Assembly: GCF_900636545.1 (NCBI RefSeq)
Contig: NZ_LR134290.1
Location: forward strand, 4,836,001-4,900,000
Source: Pseudomonas mendocina
GTDB taxonomy: Bacteria; Pseudomonadota; Gammaproteobacteria; Pseudomonadales; Pseudomonadaceae
Direction of reading: 5' to 3'
DNA length: 64,000 bases
A model generated the notes under the pieces. That model was not told the DNA's origin, searched no databases, and saw nothing but the letters and a program-made list of their open reading frames with translations. Below, in pieces: positions 24,781-33,945 of the stretch. A program made the position numbers and the translations under genes. Position 1 is the stretch's first letter, and each line of letters starts with the position of its first letter.

Positions 24781-25863
24781 TCACGCCCCGACCACCAGTT
24801 CACGCAAACGCTCGCCATCGATGGCCCGGCACATCCCTTCGGGCTTCTGCATCGGCGAATCCTCGGCAGCCAGCATCGCGTTGAGCACGGCCTCGTCGGT
24901 GGCCTGCACGGCGGCCAGATAAAGCGCGTCGAAGCACTCGTCGTTGAGGTAGTCGAGGTTCAGCCGCGTTGGCGACAGCTGCGGCAAGGGCCGTGGGTTG
25001 GCCACGCTGAAGGCCAGGAAGATGTCGCCGGAGTTGTTGCCACCCGGCGTGCCGGCCAGGGCGATGCCGAGGCCGGCGCGCTGCGCCAGGCGCTTGAGCT
25101 GATGCGGCAGCAACGGCGCGTCGGTGGCAAGGATAACGATGATCGAGCCGCGCTCGCGCTCCAGCCCGGCCGGCAGTTCATCTTCCAACCGCTCGCCGAC
25201 CGGCACGCCGCAAACCTTGAGCCAGGCGCGCTGGCCATGGTTGGCCTGCACCAGGGTGCCGAGGGTGTAGGTCTGGCCGTCGATCTCCACTAGGCGCGAA
25301 GCACTGCCGGTGCCGCCCTTGTAGCCGTAGCAGATCATGCCGTTGCCGCCGCCGACGTTGCCTTCGGCAATGGCGCCGCCCTTTGCCGCATCGAGCGCGG
25401 CCAGGGCATCGGCCTCGCTGACGTGCTGGCCGTTGATATCGTTGATCACCCCGTCGTAGGTCTCGGCCACCACCGGCATGGCCCACAGGTGCTCGCGCTG
25501 CCAGGAGTCGGTGTACTGCTGGATGGTCCAGCGCGCGGCGGCGTGGTGGACGATGCCGACACTGTGCGAGTTGGTGATGCACAGCGGGCCGACGAAGTAG
25601 CCGCCGTGCTCGATCCAATGCGTGCCGGTCATCTCGCCATTGCCGTTGAGCGCATGGAAGCCCGCCCATACCGGCTGCGGTTCGCTATCGCGGCCGCGCG
25701 GCAGGATGGCCGTGACGCCGGTCTGGATGCGCCGGCCGTTGGCGGCCACGCCATTGAGGGTGCGGTAGCCGACCAGCACGCCGGGCACGTCGGTGATGGC
25801 GTTGTACGGGCCGGGGGTGCCGGGCAGCGGCAGGCCGAGTTCGCGGGCGCGAGGTTTAGCCAT
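24781..25863 (-). CDS. DmpA-family (P1/S58) aminopeptidase
   Basis: This N-terminal nucleophile hydrolase of the DmpA/BapA family cuts itself to expose a catalytic Ser and then releases N-terminal D-, L- or beta-amino acids. The 360-aa protein keeps the self-cleavage site Gly239-Ser240 in GSIIVILATDAPLL, plus NSHSVG and GNVGGGNGM, all typical of the family. I prefer the ATG beginning at 25863, with AGGA suitably spaced; an ATG 9 bp upstream is also possible. It overlaps the preceding permease gene, so it belongs to the ABC-transporter operon and probably acts on the imported compound. Confidence 0.93.
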   Translation of the reverse strand: MAKPRARELGLPLPGTPGPYNAITDVPGVLVGYRTLNGVAANGRRIQTGVTAILPRGRDSEPQPVWAGFHALNGNGEMTGTHWIEHGGYFVGPLCITNSHSVGIVHHAAARWTIQQYTDSWQREHLWAMPVVAETYDGVINDINGQHVSEADALAALDAAKGGAIAEGNVGGGNGMICYGYKGGTGSASRLVEIDGQTYTLGTLVQANHGQRAWLKVCGVPVGERLEDELPAGLERERGSIIVILATDAPLLPHQLKRLAQRAGLGIALAGTPGGNNSGDIFLAFSVANPRPLPQLSPTRLNLDYLNDECFDALYLAAVQATDEAVLNAMLAAEDSPMQKPEGMCRAIDGERLRELVVGA

Positions 25864-26716
25864 GGGAGTCATCCTGGGAAGTGGCGGGCTTGCGGTTGCG
25901 CAGGTACAGGCCGAGGGCGGCGATCAGCAGCGAGGCGATCAGCAGCAGGGTGGCGATGGCGTTGATCTCCGGCTTGATGCCGCGGCGGATCATGCCGTAG
26001 ATGAAAACCGGCAGCGTGGTGGAGTCCACACCGGCGATGAAGTAGGTGATCACCAGATCGTCCATCGAGATGATGAACGCCAGCAGCGCGCCACCGACCA
26101 CGCCCGGCAGAATCTGCGGCAGGGTCACCCGGCGGAAGGTCGTCCAGGGCGAGGCGCCGAGATCGGCCGAGGCCTCCTCCAGACGCGTGTCCATGCCGGC
26201 CAGGCGCGCGCTGACGATCAGGAACACGTAGCTGATCAGAAAGGTGCAATGACCGATGATGATCGAGCCCTTGCCCAGCGGCATGCCGACGCCGACGAAG
26301 AAGATCAGCAGGGCGATGCCGAGCACGATGTCGGGCATCAGCATCGGCATGAACAGCAGCACCCGGTAGAACTTCTGCAAGCGGAAGCGATAGCGCGCAA
26401 TCGCCAGCGCGGTGAGCGTGCCGATCACGGTGGAGATCGCCGTGGTGGTCAGCGCCACCACCAGGCTGGTGCGCAACGCTGCCAGCAACTGGTCGGTGGA
26501 TTCGACGTACAGCGCGTTCTCGCTGAGGCTGGTGGACAGGCCGAACAGCGAGCGATACCAGTCCAGGCTGAAGCCGTCCCAGATCATCATGTTGATCGGG
26601 TTGCTATTGAACGAGTAGGCGACGATCAGGCCGATCGGCAGGTACAGGAAGACGAAGAAGGCCAGGCTGTAGCCGCCCAGCAGACGGCGCCCTAGGTTGG
26701 CGAGCATGGCGTTCAT
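25856..26716 (-). CDS. Polyamine-type ABC transporter permease (PotC/PotI/YdcV-like)
   Basis: This 286-aa inner-membrane permease has a first span at about residues 13-33 and the family EAA loop EEASADLGASPWTTFRRVTLP, ending in an SMDDLVITYFIAG segment characteristic of polyamine permeases. I place the start at 26716, which overlaps the upstream permease stop as ATGA. Its product pairs with the permease encoded at 26713-27594. Confidence 0.92.
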   Translation of the reverse strand: MNAMLANLGRRLLGGYSLAFFVFLYLPIGLIVAYSFNSNPINMMIWDGFSLDWYRSLFGLSTSLSENALYVESTDQLLAALRTSLVVALTTTAISTVIGTLTALAIARYRFRLQKFYRVLLFMPMLMPDIVLGIALLIFFVGVGMPLGKGSIIIGHCTFLISYVFLIVSARLAGMDTRLEEASADLGASPWTTFRRVTLPQILPGVVGGALLAFIISMDDLVITYFIAGVDSTTLPVFIYGMIRRGIKPEINAIATLLLIASLLIAALGLYLRNRKPATSQDDSHG

Positions 26717-27594
26717 CGGCTGGCCTCCTGTGCGCTGTTGCGCCCCTGCGCCAGCACGTAGAGCACCAGGCACACCAGCACCGCAGCCATCAGCAGCATC
26801 GCCAGGGCGGCGCCGAACGGCCAGTTGCGCGCGGCGAGGAACTGCTGCTCGACCAGGCTGCCGATCATCAGCACGCGCGCGCCGCCGAGCAGCGACGGCA
26901 CGATGAAGTTACCCAGACTGGGGATGAAGACGATGATCGAGCCGGCGGCGATGCCCGGCAGGGTCAGCGGGAAGATCACCTTCCAGAAACTCTGCCAGCG
27001 GCTCGCGCCGAGGTCGGCCGAGGCTTCCAGCAGGCGTTTGTCGAGCTTCTCGACGCTGGCGTAGACGGGCATGAACATGAACGGGATGAAGATGTAGGTC
27101 ATGCCGATCAGCACCGCCGTCTCGGTGTAGATCAGCTCCACCGGGTTGTAGAAGCCCAGCGCCGCCAGCGCGGTGTTGATCACGCCGCTGGGACGCAGGA
27201 TCAACAGCCAGGCGTAGAGGCGTACGATCAGGCTGGTGAAGAACGGCAGGGTGATCAGGAACAGGCAGAAGTTGCGCATCCGCTCAGGCTGGCGCGCCAC
27301 CCAGAAGGCCGCCGGGTAGCACAGCGCCAGGGTCGCCAGCACGGTCAGCGCGGCCAGCTTGAACGAGCGCAGGATGATTTCCAGATAGACCGGATCGAAT
27401 TCCTCGTTGACGCCATCGGCCCAGCCCAGCACGCGGCCGAAGTTGTCCGGGTAGAAGCTCCATTCCACGCCGCCGTAGAGCCCCGGCTCGAGCAGGCTGT
27501 ACACCGCCATGATGGTCAGCGGGGCGAGGAAGAACACACCGATGATCAGCGTCACCGGGGTCAGCAGACCAACCAGGCGCAGGCGCTCGCGCAT
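26713..27594 (-). CDS. Polyamine-type ABC transporter permease (PotB/PotH-like)
   Basis: This 293-aa permease starts with a long signal-anchor span (residues about 10-30). The EAA loop is EASADLGASRWQSFWKVIFPLTLPG, and the FIPSLGNFIVPSLLGGARVLMIG segment is a hallmark of PotB/PotH. It overlaps both neighbours (1 nt with the ATPase, 4 nt with the second permease), so the operon is tightly coupled. Confidence 0.92.
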   Translation of the reverse strand: MRERLRLVGLLTPVTLIIGVFFLAPLTIMAVYSLLEPGLYGGVEWSFYPDNFGRVLGWADGVNEEFDPVYLEIILRSFKLAALTVLATLALCYPAAFWVARQPERMRNFCLFLITLPFFTSLIVRLYAWLLILRPSGVINTALAALGFYNPVELIYTETAVLIGMTYIFIPFMFMPVYASVEKLDKRLLEASADLGASRWQSFWKVIFPLTLPGIAAGSIIVFIPSLGNFIVPSLLGGARVLMIGSLVEQQFLAARNWPFGAALAMLLMAAVLVCLVLYVLAQGRNSAQEASR

Positions 27595-28700
27595 CAGGCA
27601 CCTCCGGGGATCAGGTGCGCGGCCTGAAGGCCGTACCAGAGCTGCACATTGCCGCCGATGCGCAGGCGTTGCGGCGCGGCGTCACGCAGCACCGCCTTGA
27701 CCAGGCGACCGTGGCTGGTGCGCAGCAGCAATTCGAAGTCCTTGCCGATGAACAGCAGTTGTTCCAGGCGCCCTTCCAGCGCGGCGAAGCCCTCGCCGGG
27801 GCACTGCAGATGGAACTGCTCGGGGCGCAGCATGAGCTGGGCGTACTGGCCGACGCGCAGGTCGGGGTGGCGTGCCTGCAGCAGGTCGCCCTGGCTGTCG
27901 AGCAGGTAGGCGATGCCGTCGTTGACCGAGCCGACGTGCACGTCGAACAAGTTGCTCTCACCGATGAAACCGGCGACGAAGGCGTTGGCCGGGCGGTGGT
28001 AGATCTCCGCCGGGGCGCCGATCTGCTGGATATGTCCGCCATTGAGCACGACGATACGGTCGCTCATGGTCAGCGCTTCTTCCTGGTCGTGGGTGACGAA
28101 GACGAAGGCGATGCCCAGCTCGTGCTGCAGGTTCTTCAGCTCGCGCTGCATGGCCTGGCGCAACTGGCGGTCGAGGGCCGACAGCGGCTCGTCGAGCAAC
28201 AGCAACGCCGGGCGGTCGACGATGGCACGGGCCAGCGCCACGCGCTGCTGCTGACCACCGGAGAGCTGACCGGGCTTGCGCCGCTCCATGCCGGCCAGGC
28301 CGACCATTTCCAGTGCTTCGCCAACACGCTGGCGCTTCTCGGCCTTGGCCACGCCGCGCACATCCAGCGCATAGCCGACGTTGTCGCCGATGCTCATGTG
28401 CGGGAACAGCGCGTAGCTCTGGAACACCGTGTGCACCGGACGACGGTGCGGCGGTACCAGATTCATCGGCTGGCCCTGGATCAGCAGCTCGCCGCCATCG
28501 AGTTGCTCGAAGCCGCTGATGGTTCGCAGCAGCGTGGTCTTGCCGCAGCCGGACGGCCCCAGCAGGGTGACGAATTCATTGCTGCCGACAGCCAGGTCGA
28601 GGCCATCGAGGGCACGCACCAGGTGACCTTCCGGCGCACGGTAGTGCTTCACCGCGCCCCGGATCTCGACCACCGGCGCGGTTTTGGTGAAAGCGGTCAT
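27594..28700 (-). CDS. Polyamine-type ABC transporter ATPase (PotA/PotG-like)
   Basis: This 368-aa ATPase has Walker [10 protein letters not shown] at about residues 48-56, Q-loop FQSYALFPHM, signature LSGGQQQR, Walker B LLLDEP and [10 protein letters not shown]. It is followed by a C-terminal TOBE-type regulatory domain from about residue 285. I place the start at 28700 with a GGAG site; a GTG 12 bp upstream is less likely. The gene lies in an operon of binding protein, ATPase, two permeases and a DmpA peptidase. Confidence 0.93.
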   Translation of the reverse strand: MTAFTKTAPVVEIRGAVKHYRAPEGHLVRALDGLDLAVGSNEFVTLLGPSGCGKTTLLRTISGFEQLDGGELLIQGQPMNLVPPHRRPVHTVFQSYALFPHMSIGDNVGYALDVRGVAKAEKRQRVGEALEMVGLAGMERRKPGQLSGGQQQRVALARAIVDRPALLLLDEPLSALDRQLRQAMQRELKNLQHELGIAFVFVTHDQEEALTMSDRIVVLNGGHIQQIGAPAEIYHRPANAFVAGFIGESNLFDVHVGSVNDGIAYLLDSQGDLLQARHPDLRVGQYAQLMLRPEQFHLQCPGEGFAALEGRLEQLLFIGKDFELLLRTSHGRLVKAVLRDAAPQRLRIGGNVQLWYGLQAAHLIPGGA

Positions 28701-28732
28701 GGAGGACTCCACTCAATATCGGAGCAATCGCG

Positions 28733-28789
28733 GCTAAAGCCCCTCCCACGGGAGTATGCAATCTGTGGGAGGGGCTTCAGCCGCGACCT
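28733..28789. repeat. REP pair between binding-protein and ATPase genes
   Basis: Oppositely oriented copies CGCGGCTAAAGCCCCTCCCA (about 28732-28751) and TGGGAGGGGCTTCAGCCGCGA (about 28764-28785) form a large inverted repeat. It sits right after the binding-protein gene, where it may protect that part of the mRNA so the receptor is made in excess. Confidence 0.8.
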
Positions 28790-28796
28790 GGCGGGC

Positions 28797-29834
28797 TCAG
28801 TTGGCGGTACGCACCCGCGTCCACACCCGGTCGTACTGCTTCAGGCCCTTGCCCAGATCCTGGAAGATCTGCAGCTTGGCCATCACCTCGGCCGGTGGGT
28901 TGACCTGCGGGTTGTCACGCAGCTCGGCCGGTAGCAGTTTCAGCGCTTCCTTGTTCGGCGTGCCGTTCATCTGCTGCGCGGTGTTCAGCGCGGCGATCTC
29001 CGGCTGCAGGAAGAAGCTCATGAAGCGCTTGGCGTTGGCCTTGTTCGGCGCGCTCTTGAGGACGCACATGTCCTCCTGGTACATGGTCGCGCCTTCCTTG
29101 GGGATAACGTAGGCGAGGTTCTGCGGATCCTGCTTCACATACATCATGGCGCCGACGAAATAGTGCGAGGCGGCGGCGTCGCCGGATTGCACCATCGGCA
29201 CGCTGTCGTAGGTGAAGGCAGAGATCAGCGGCTTGCGCTCGATCAGCCAGTCGGCAGCCTGCTTGAGCTCGGCCGGATCGGTGCTGTTGACCGACTTGCC
29301 GTCCTTGATCAGGCCGACACCGAGGGTTTCGCGCATGTCGTCGAGCATGATCACCTTCTTGCCGGCCTTGGCCTCGGCGAAGAAGTCGTCCCAGCTCTCG
29401 ATCGGCTTGGAGACCTTGTTCTTGTTGTAGAAGATGCCCACCGTGCCCCAGGCGTAGGGCATGCAGTATTCGCCCTTGGGGTCGGATTTCGAGCGCAGGA
29501 AAGCCGGATCGATGTTGGCGAAGGCGGCATCCTGATTGATGTCGGTCTTCTCCAGCAGGCCGAGGGCGGCCATGGTGTCGTGCATGTGCACCGAGGGGAA
29601 GACGATGTCGTAGCCTTTGGCGCCGGCCTGCAGCTTGGCCAGCATCTCTTCGTTGCTGCCGTAGGTGTCGAGCGACACCTTGATGCCGGTCTCGGCGGTG
29701 AAGCGGGTCAGCACCTCGGGGTTGATGTAGTCGCCCCAGTTGTACAGGCGCAGTTCTTCGGCGGCCTGGGCGGCGCCGGTGACGAGGCCGCTGCCAAGCG
29801 CGACGCACAGGGCGAGATGACGCAGTATGGGCAT
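28797..29834 (-). CDS. Polyamine-type periplasmic binding protein (PotD/PotF-like)
   Basis: This 345-aa precursor has a signal peptide ending near AAQA. LRLYNWGDYINPEVLTRF is a PotD/PotF hallmark, and TYGSNEEMLAKLQAGAKGYDIVFPS matches the same family. A putrescine-like or other cationic ligand is likely but unproven; the operon peptidase hints at amino-acid-containing compounds. In contrast to the sulfur-related binding proteins of the window, it has many Met residues and two Cys after the signal. Divergent from the RpiR regulator gene at 30065. Confidence 0.92.
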   Translation of the reverse strand: MPILRHLALCVALGSGLVTGAAQAAEELRLYNWGDYINPEVLTRFTAETGIKVSLDTYGSNEEMLAKLQAGAKGYDIVFPSVHMHDTMAALGLLEKTDINQDAAFANIDPAFLRSKSDPKGEYCMPYAWGTVGIFYNKNKVSKPIESWDDFFAEAKAGKKVIMLDDMRETLGVGLIKDGKSVNSTDPAELKQAADWLIERKPLISAFTYDSVPMVQSGDAAASHYFVGAMMYVKQDPQNLAYVIPKEGATMYQEDMCVLKSAPNKANAKRFMSFFLQPEIAALNTAQQMNGTPNKEALKLLPAELRDNPQVNPPAEVMAKLQIFQDLGKGLKQYDRVWTRVRTAN

Positions 29835-30016
29835 GTTCCTGTTCTCCACTGTTGTGGCCGCGCAGGGCGCGACATTTGCTTGTTGCGGCAGGAAGCGCGA
29901 GCGTCGACGGCGAGGTGGAAAGACTTCTGCTGGCTCTCTCACCCAAACAGCGGCCAATCGACAGCTCTTTGCGTTACAGCTGCAGAGTAGAATATATTTC
30001 TTCCAAAGATCAATAC

Positions 30017-30036
30017 TCTGACATTTAAATGTCAGA
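30017..30036. promoter_or_regulatory. 20-bp perfect palindrome, candidate RpiR operator
   Basis: TCTGACATTTAAATGTCAGA is a perfect palindrome between the divergent transporter operon and the RpiR-type regulator gene. Its centre contains an ATG (30029) that opens a longer regulator frame; the palindrome argues that this ATG is operator and that the true start lies downstream at 30065. Binding by the neighbouring regulator is inferred. Confidence 0.7.
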
Positions 30037-30064
30037 ACGTTTTGGCATGGCAGGGGAATCGGAC

Positions 30065-30898
30065 ATGCTCGATGGCAAGATGCAACACCTGGAAGGCAAG
30101 CTGACGCCGGCCGAGCGCACCCTGTGGGTCTACATCCAGGCCAACCTGGAAACCCTCGCCTTCGAGAACGGCGCCAGCCTGGCGGCCAAGAGCGGGGTCA
30201 GCCCCAATACGGTCAGCCGCTTTCTGCGCCGGCTCGGCTACAAGGGCCTGAAAAGCCTGAAGGACGAGTTGCGCGACGAAGTGCGCGTGCAATCGCTGCT
30301 CAACCCAGCGCTGATCGAGCGCGTCGAGCAGCCGGAAGACCTGGTGGCCCACCTTAACGAGGAAATCGAAGCCCTGCGTGCCTTCGCCGAATTGCTCGGC
30401 AGCCAGCACTGGCGCGACATCGTGGCGCGCGTGGGCGATGCCGAGCGCGTTTTCGTCTGCGGCTTCCAGACCATTCGCGGGCTGGCCGAGGACTTCGCCA
30501 ACCGCCTGGCCCTGGTGCGCTCCGGAGTGGAGTTCCTAGACCTCTACAGCGGCGTGCTCGGCCAGTGGCTGGACAGCCACAACCAGCGCTGCTGCGTGAT
30601 CCTGATCGACATCGCGCCCTACGCCGATGCCGGCATCGCCTTCGCCAACAACTGCCTGAAGCAGAACACCGACCTGGTGGTGTTCACCGACGAATACGGC
30701 ATCGCCAAACATATCGACACGCCACATATCGTCACTATGAAGACCAAGACCGGGCTGATCCTCGAATCCACCGGCGGCCTGACCAGCGCTTTGAACGTGC
30801 TGCTGCACTGCGTCGCCAGCGACCACAAGGATCAGCTCAAGGAACGCCTCGGCGCCTACCGGGCGCGGGTGGAGAGCCTCAAGCTGTATCGCACCTGA
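30065..30898 (+). CDS. RpiR/MurR-family transcriptional regulator
   Basis: This 277-aa regulator has an N-terminal HTH_6 domain (about residues 10-75, with SLAAKSGVSPNTVSRFLRRLGYKGL as the recognition helices). A C-terminal SIS domain (about 115-255), which usually binds a phosphosugar or other small ligand, follows. I place the start at 30065 with AGGGGA upstream, leaving the palindrome at 30017-30036 free as an operator. It is divergent from the polyamine-type ABC/DmpA operon, which it probably controls. Its 3' end overlaps the convergent DUF998 gene by 20 bp. Confidence 0.9.
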   Translation: MLDGKMQHLEGKLTPAERTLWVYIQANLETLAFENGASLAAKSGVSPNTVSRFLRRLGYKGLKSLKDELRDEVRVQSLLNPALIERVEQPEDLVAHLNEEIEALRAFAELLGSQHWRDIVARVGDAERVFVCGFQTIRGLAEDFANRLALVRSGVEFLDLYSGVLGQWLDSHNQRCCVILIDIAPYADAGIAFANNCLKQNTDLVVFTDEYGIAKHIDTPHIVTMKTKTGLILESTGGLTSALNVLLHCVASDHKDQLKERLGAYRARVESLKLYRT

Positions 30899-31526
30899 AA
30901 GAGCCGGCCCGATCTCGCGCCAGCATCAGCGCCAGGCCTGCAACCCAGAGCACCGAGATACCGTAGTTGATGCGCTGGTACAGGCCGAACCAATGCCCGG
31001 CCTCAACGGCCTGGGCCATCAGCACCACAGTGGCCACGGCCAGTACGGTGCAGGCGAGGGAGAACAGGCCGAAGCCGCGCGACCCCAGCAGGCGCTTGCT
31101 CAAAAATCCCCAGAGCAGACTGGCCAGGGTCAGCGAGAGGAACATCACCAGGCCGGCCAGGTTGTGCATCTGCTGCGAGAAGGATGGCTGTGCCGGCGCG
31201 CAACCCTGGTCGCAAGCGAAGTAGCCAGTGGCGAAGCTGGCCAGCCCATGGACGAGAATCAGCACAGCACTGAACGACGCCAGCCGCGAGCCGCGCACCT
31301 GACGCATGACCCCAACAGCGAAGAGCACGAAGAACAGGCCCAACGGCAGGTTGTTGACCCAGGCGGAGAAGCCCTGGGTGGGCGAACCCTGCGCCCCCAA
31401 CTGGCTCATGGCCTGGTCCAGGTGGCTGTAACCGGGATAGGCCAAGGCAGTCAGCAACACCCCGAAGAACAACCAGAACGGTATCAATACCCCCAGACCA
31501 AGCAGCATCCGATCGATGTCTTTCAT
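30879..31526 (-). CDS. DUF998-type membrane protein
   Basis: This 215-aa protein has six predicted spans and features of the DUF998 family: GYSHLDQAMSQLGA near the N terminus and ASFATGYFACDQGCAP in the middle. Function unknown. I place the start at 31526; the longer open frame upstream is a shadow of the MFS gene. It lies 29 bp downstream of that gene and could be co-transcribed with it. Confidence 0.85.
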   Translation of the reverse strand: MKDIDRMLLGLGVLIPFWLFFGVLLTALAYPGYSHLDQAMSQLGAQGSPTQGFSAWVNNLPLGLFFVLFAVGVMRQVRGSRLASFSAVLILVHGLASFATGYFACDQGCAPAQPSFSQQMHNLAGLVMFLSLTLASLLWGFLSKRLLGSRGFGLFSLACTVLAVATVVLMAQAVEAGHWFGLYQRINYGISVLWVAGLALMLARDRAGSFRCDTA

Positions 31527-31555
31527 TCGTCCCTGTTCCTTTTGCTTGCGAGTGA

Positions 31556-32773
31556 TTAACGTGCCTTCAGCGACGGCAACAGCGCGGTGAGAATGCCCAG
31601 CAGCGGCAGGAAGGAGCAGATCAGGAACACCTCCTCGATGCCGTGAATGTCCGCCAGGTAACCGAGCAGCGCGCCGCCGATGCCGCCAAAGCCGAACATC
31701 AGACCGAAGAACAGCCCGGCGATCATGCCGACGTTGCCCGGCATCAGTTCCTGGGCGAAGACCACGATGGCGGAGAACGCCGAGGCGAGGATGAAACCGA
31801 TCACCATGCTCAGCACGCCCGTCCAGAACAGGCCGACGTGCGGCAGCAGCAGGGAGAACGGTGCCACGCCGAGGATGGAAAACCAGATCACCTGCTTGCG
31901 CCCGATGCGGTCGCCGATCGGCCCGCCGAAGAAGGTGCCGGCCGCCACCGCGCCGAGGAACAGGAACAGGTAGAGCTGCGAGCTGGCCACCGACAGGTCG
32001 AACTTCTCGATCAGGAAGAAGGTGAAGTAGCTGGTGAAGCTGGCCATGTAGAAGTACTTGGAGAACACCAGCAGCGCCAGGATCAGCAGGGCGAACTTCA
32101 CCCGCCCGGCTGACAGCCCGTGAGTGGCCACGCCGCCCTGCTTGAGCTTGAACAGCGTCAGGTGGTGGCGATACCAGCGGCTCAGGCCGTACAGCACGAC
32201 AATGGCGAAGGCGGCGAACAGGCCGAACCAGGCGACGTTGCCTTGGCCGTAGGGAATGATGATCGCCGCCGCCAGCAGCGGGCCGAAGGCGGTGCCGGCA
32301 TTGCCGCCGACCTGGAAGGTGGACTGCGCCAGGCCATAGCGACCACCCGAGGCCAGACGGGCGATGCGCGACGCCTCGGGGTGGAAGGTCGAGGAGCCGA
32401 TGCCCACAAGCGCCGAAGCCAGGAGGATCGCCGGGAAGCTGCCAACGAAGGCCAGCATGAGTATGCCGACCAGGGTGCACAGCGAGCCAGCCGGCAACAG
32501 CCAGGGCTTGGGATTGCGGTCCGTGTGGTAGCCCACCCAGGGCTGCAGCAGCGAGGCGGTGAGCTGGAAGGTCAGGGTGATCAGACCGATCTGGGCGAAG
32601 CTCAGGCCGTAGTTGAGCTTGAGCATCGGGTAGATGGCAGGCAGCACCGCCTGGATCAGGTCGTTGATCAGGTGCGCCAGGGCGCAGGCGCCGATCACGC
32701 GCATCACCAGAGTATTGGCCTGGCTGACGGGCGAGGCGCCGGCCAGGGAGGTAGCGGCGGGACTGCTGGACAT
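31556..32773 (-). CDS. MFS efflux transporter, fosmidomycin-resistance (Fsr) type
   Basis: This 405-aa MFS exporter has 12 spans. Segments SFAQIGLITLTFQLTASLLQPWVG, HPEASRIARLASGGRYGLAQSTFQVGGN and GPIGDRIGRKQVI match the Fsr group, which expels fosmidomycin and related compounds. It is divergent from an AraC-type regulator gene at 32878, its likely regulator, with about 100 bp between start codons. Confidence 0.88.
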   Translation of the reverse strand: MSSSPAATSLAGASPVSQANTLVMRVIGACALAHLINDLIQAVLPAIYPMLKLNYGLSFAQIGLITLTFQLTASLLQPWVGYHTDRNPKPWLLPAGSLCTLVGILMLAFVGSFPAILLASALVGIGSSTFHPEASRIARLASGGRYGLAQSTFQVGGNAGTAFGPLLAAAIIIPYGQGNVAWFGLFAAFAIVVLYGLSRWYRHHLTLFKLKQGGVATHGLSAGRVKFALLILALLVFSKYFYMASFTSYFTFFLIEKFDLSVASSQLYLFLFLGAVAAGTFFGGPIGDRIGRKQVIWFSILGVAPFSLLLPHVGLFWTGVLSMVIGFILASAFSAIVVFAQELMPGNVGMIAGLFFGLMFGFGGIGGALLGYLADIHGIEEVFLICSFLPLLGILTALLPSLKAR

Positions 32774-32877
32774 GCTTGAAGCTTCCGGGCGAGAGGAGAA
32801 ACGGCGCTATGCTAGGCTCCGCCCGATCGCCTGTCTCACGAAGACATGGCAAGGACCCTCGCAAAAAAGGCATATCA

Positions 32878-33651
32878 ATGCGCTTGCCCGAAAAACTGCT
32901 GGCCGATATCGACGCATCGCCCTGGCTGGTCAGCAGCAGCGCCACCGATTACCCGCTCAATGCCGTCATCGAGCCGCACTCGCACCGCAACAAGCACCAG
33001 CTGATCTACGCCATTTCCGGGGTGATGGTGGTGACCTCGGCGATGAATCAGTGGACGGTGCCGCCGAGCCGCGGCATCTGGATGCCCTGCGGCCAGGTGC
33101 ATGCGATCCGCTGCATCGGCAGCGTGCGCATGCGCAGCGTTTTCGTGCGCCCCGACAGCCTGCCGGACATGCCAAACGAATGTCGCGCCGTGGCCATCTC
33201 GCCATTGCTGGGCGAGCTGATTCGCGCAGCCGTGAACATCACCCCGCCCTACGCCGAGGACTCGCGCGAAGCGCGGGTGATGCGCCTGATCCTCGATGAG
33301 CTGCGCATCCTGCCGACCCTGCCGCTGCACCTGCCGCAGCCGACCGACCCGCGCATCCAGGCGATCTGTTCCCGGCTGCAGGACCACCCCGGCGACGCGT
33401 CCACGCTGGCCGACTGGAGCATCCGCCTGGGCCTCGACGAAAAGACCATCCAGCGCCTGTTCCAGAAAGGTGCCGGCATGACCTTCGGCCAATGGCGTCA
33501 GCAGGCGCGCCTGCTGCTGGCGCTGGAGCGCATCGCCCTGGGTGAGAAGATCATCGATATCGCCGGGGAGCTGGGCTACGACAGCCCCAGCGCCTTCACC
33601 ACCATGTTCAAGAAACAGTTCGGCCTAACGCCCAGCCAGTTCTTCAAATGA
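32878..33651 (+). CDS. AraC-family transcriptional regulator
   Basis: This 257-aa protein has an N-terminal cupin sensor (residues about 25-95, with PHSHRNKHQLIYAISG and WMPCGQVHAI). A C-terminal pair of helix-turn-helix motifs follows (about 160-257: TLADWSIRLGLDEKTIQRLFQK and IIDIAGELGYDSPSAFTTMFKK). I place the start at 32878 with AAGG upstream. It is divergent from the Fsr-type MFS gene; local regulation is inferred. Confidence 0.92.
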   Translation: MRLPEKLLADIDASPWLVSSSATDYPLNAVIEPHSHRNKHQLIYAISGVMVVTSAMNQWTVPPSRGIWMPCGQVHAIRCIGSVRMRSVFVRPDSLPDMPNECRAVAISPLLGELIRAAVNITPPYAEDSREARVMRLILDELRILPTLPLHLPQPTDPRIQAICSRLQDHPGDASTLADWSIRLGLDEKTIQRLFQKGAGMTFGQWRQQARLLLALERIALGEKIIDIAGELGYDSPSAFTTMFKKQFGLTPSQFFK

Positions 33652-33659
33652 TGCGCGGT

Positions 33660-33945
33660 GTAAATGCTGGTGCAGGGCTGTCGCGGCTAAAGCCCCTCCC
33701 ACACGGTACATATCAGCACCGGAGCGCAGCAGCTCAAGCCTCGCACCGTAGGAGGCGCTTTAGCGGCGAGCTTTTGTGCGTCTGCAACTGCATGGATGCA
33801 GGAAGTAGCGTGAAACGGAATGCCAGAGCCGAAAGCCACTCCTACATTGCACGTCTCAATACCGGAAGACAGCCGCTCAAGCCACGCACCGTGGGGGCGC
33901 TTCAGCGGCGAGCGCTTCTATCGCGGCTGAAGCCGCTCCTGCGTC
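33660..33945. repeat. REP-rich gap between AraC and LysR genes
   Basis: No gene is visible in 33652-33943. At least four members of the TTCAGCCGCGA/TCGCGGCTAAAGCCCCTCCCA family lie at about 33678-33700, 33749-33771, 33890-33912 and 33920-33945, in alternating orientation. The last abuts the LysR stop codon. Confidence 0.75.

Noticed and set aside
30879..32945. A 688-codon fusion of an MFS-like and a DUF998 protein
   Set aside because: Upstream of 31526 the frame is an out-of-frame shadow of the Fsr-type MFS gene at 31556-32773.
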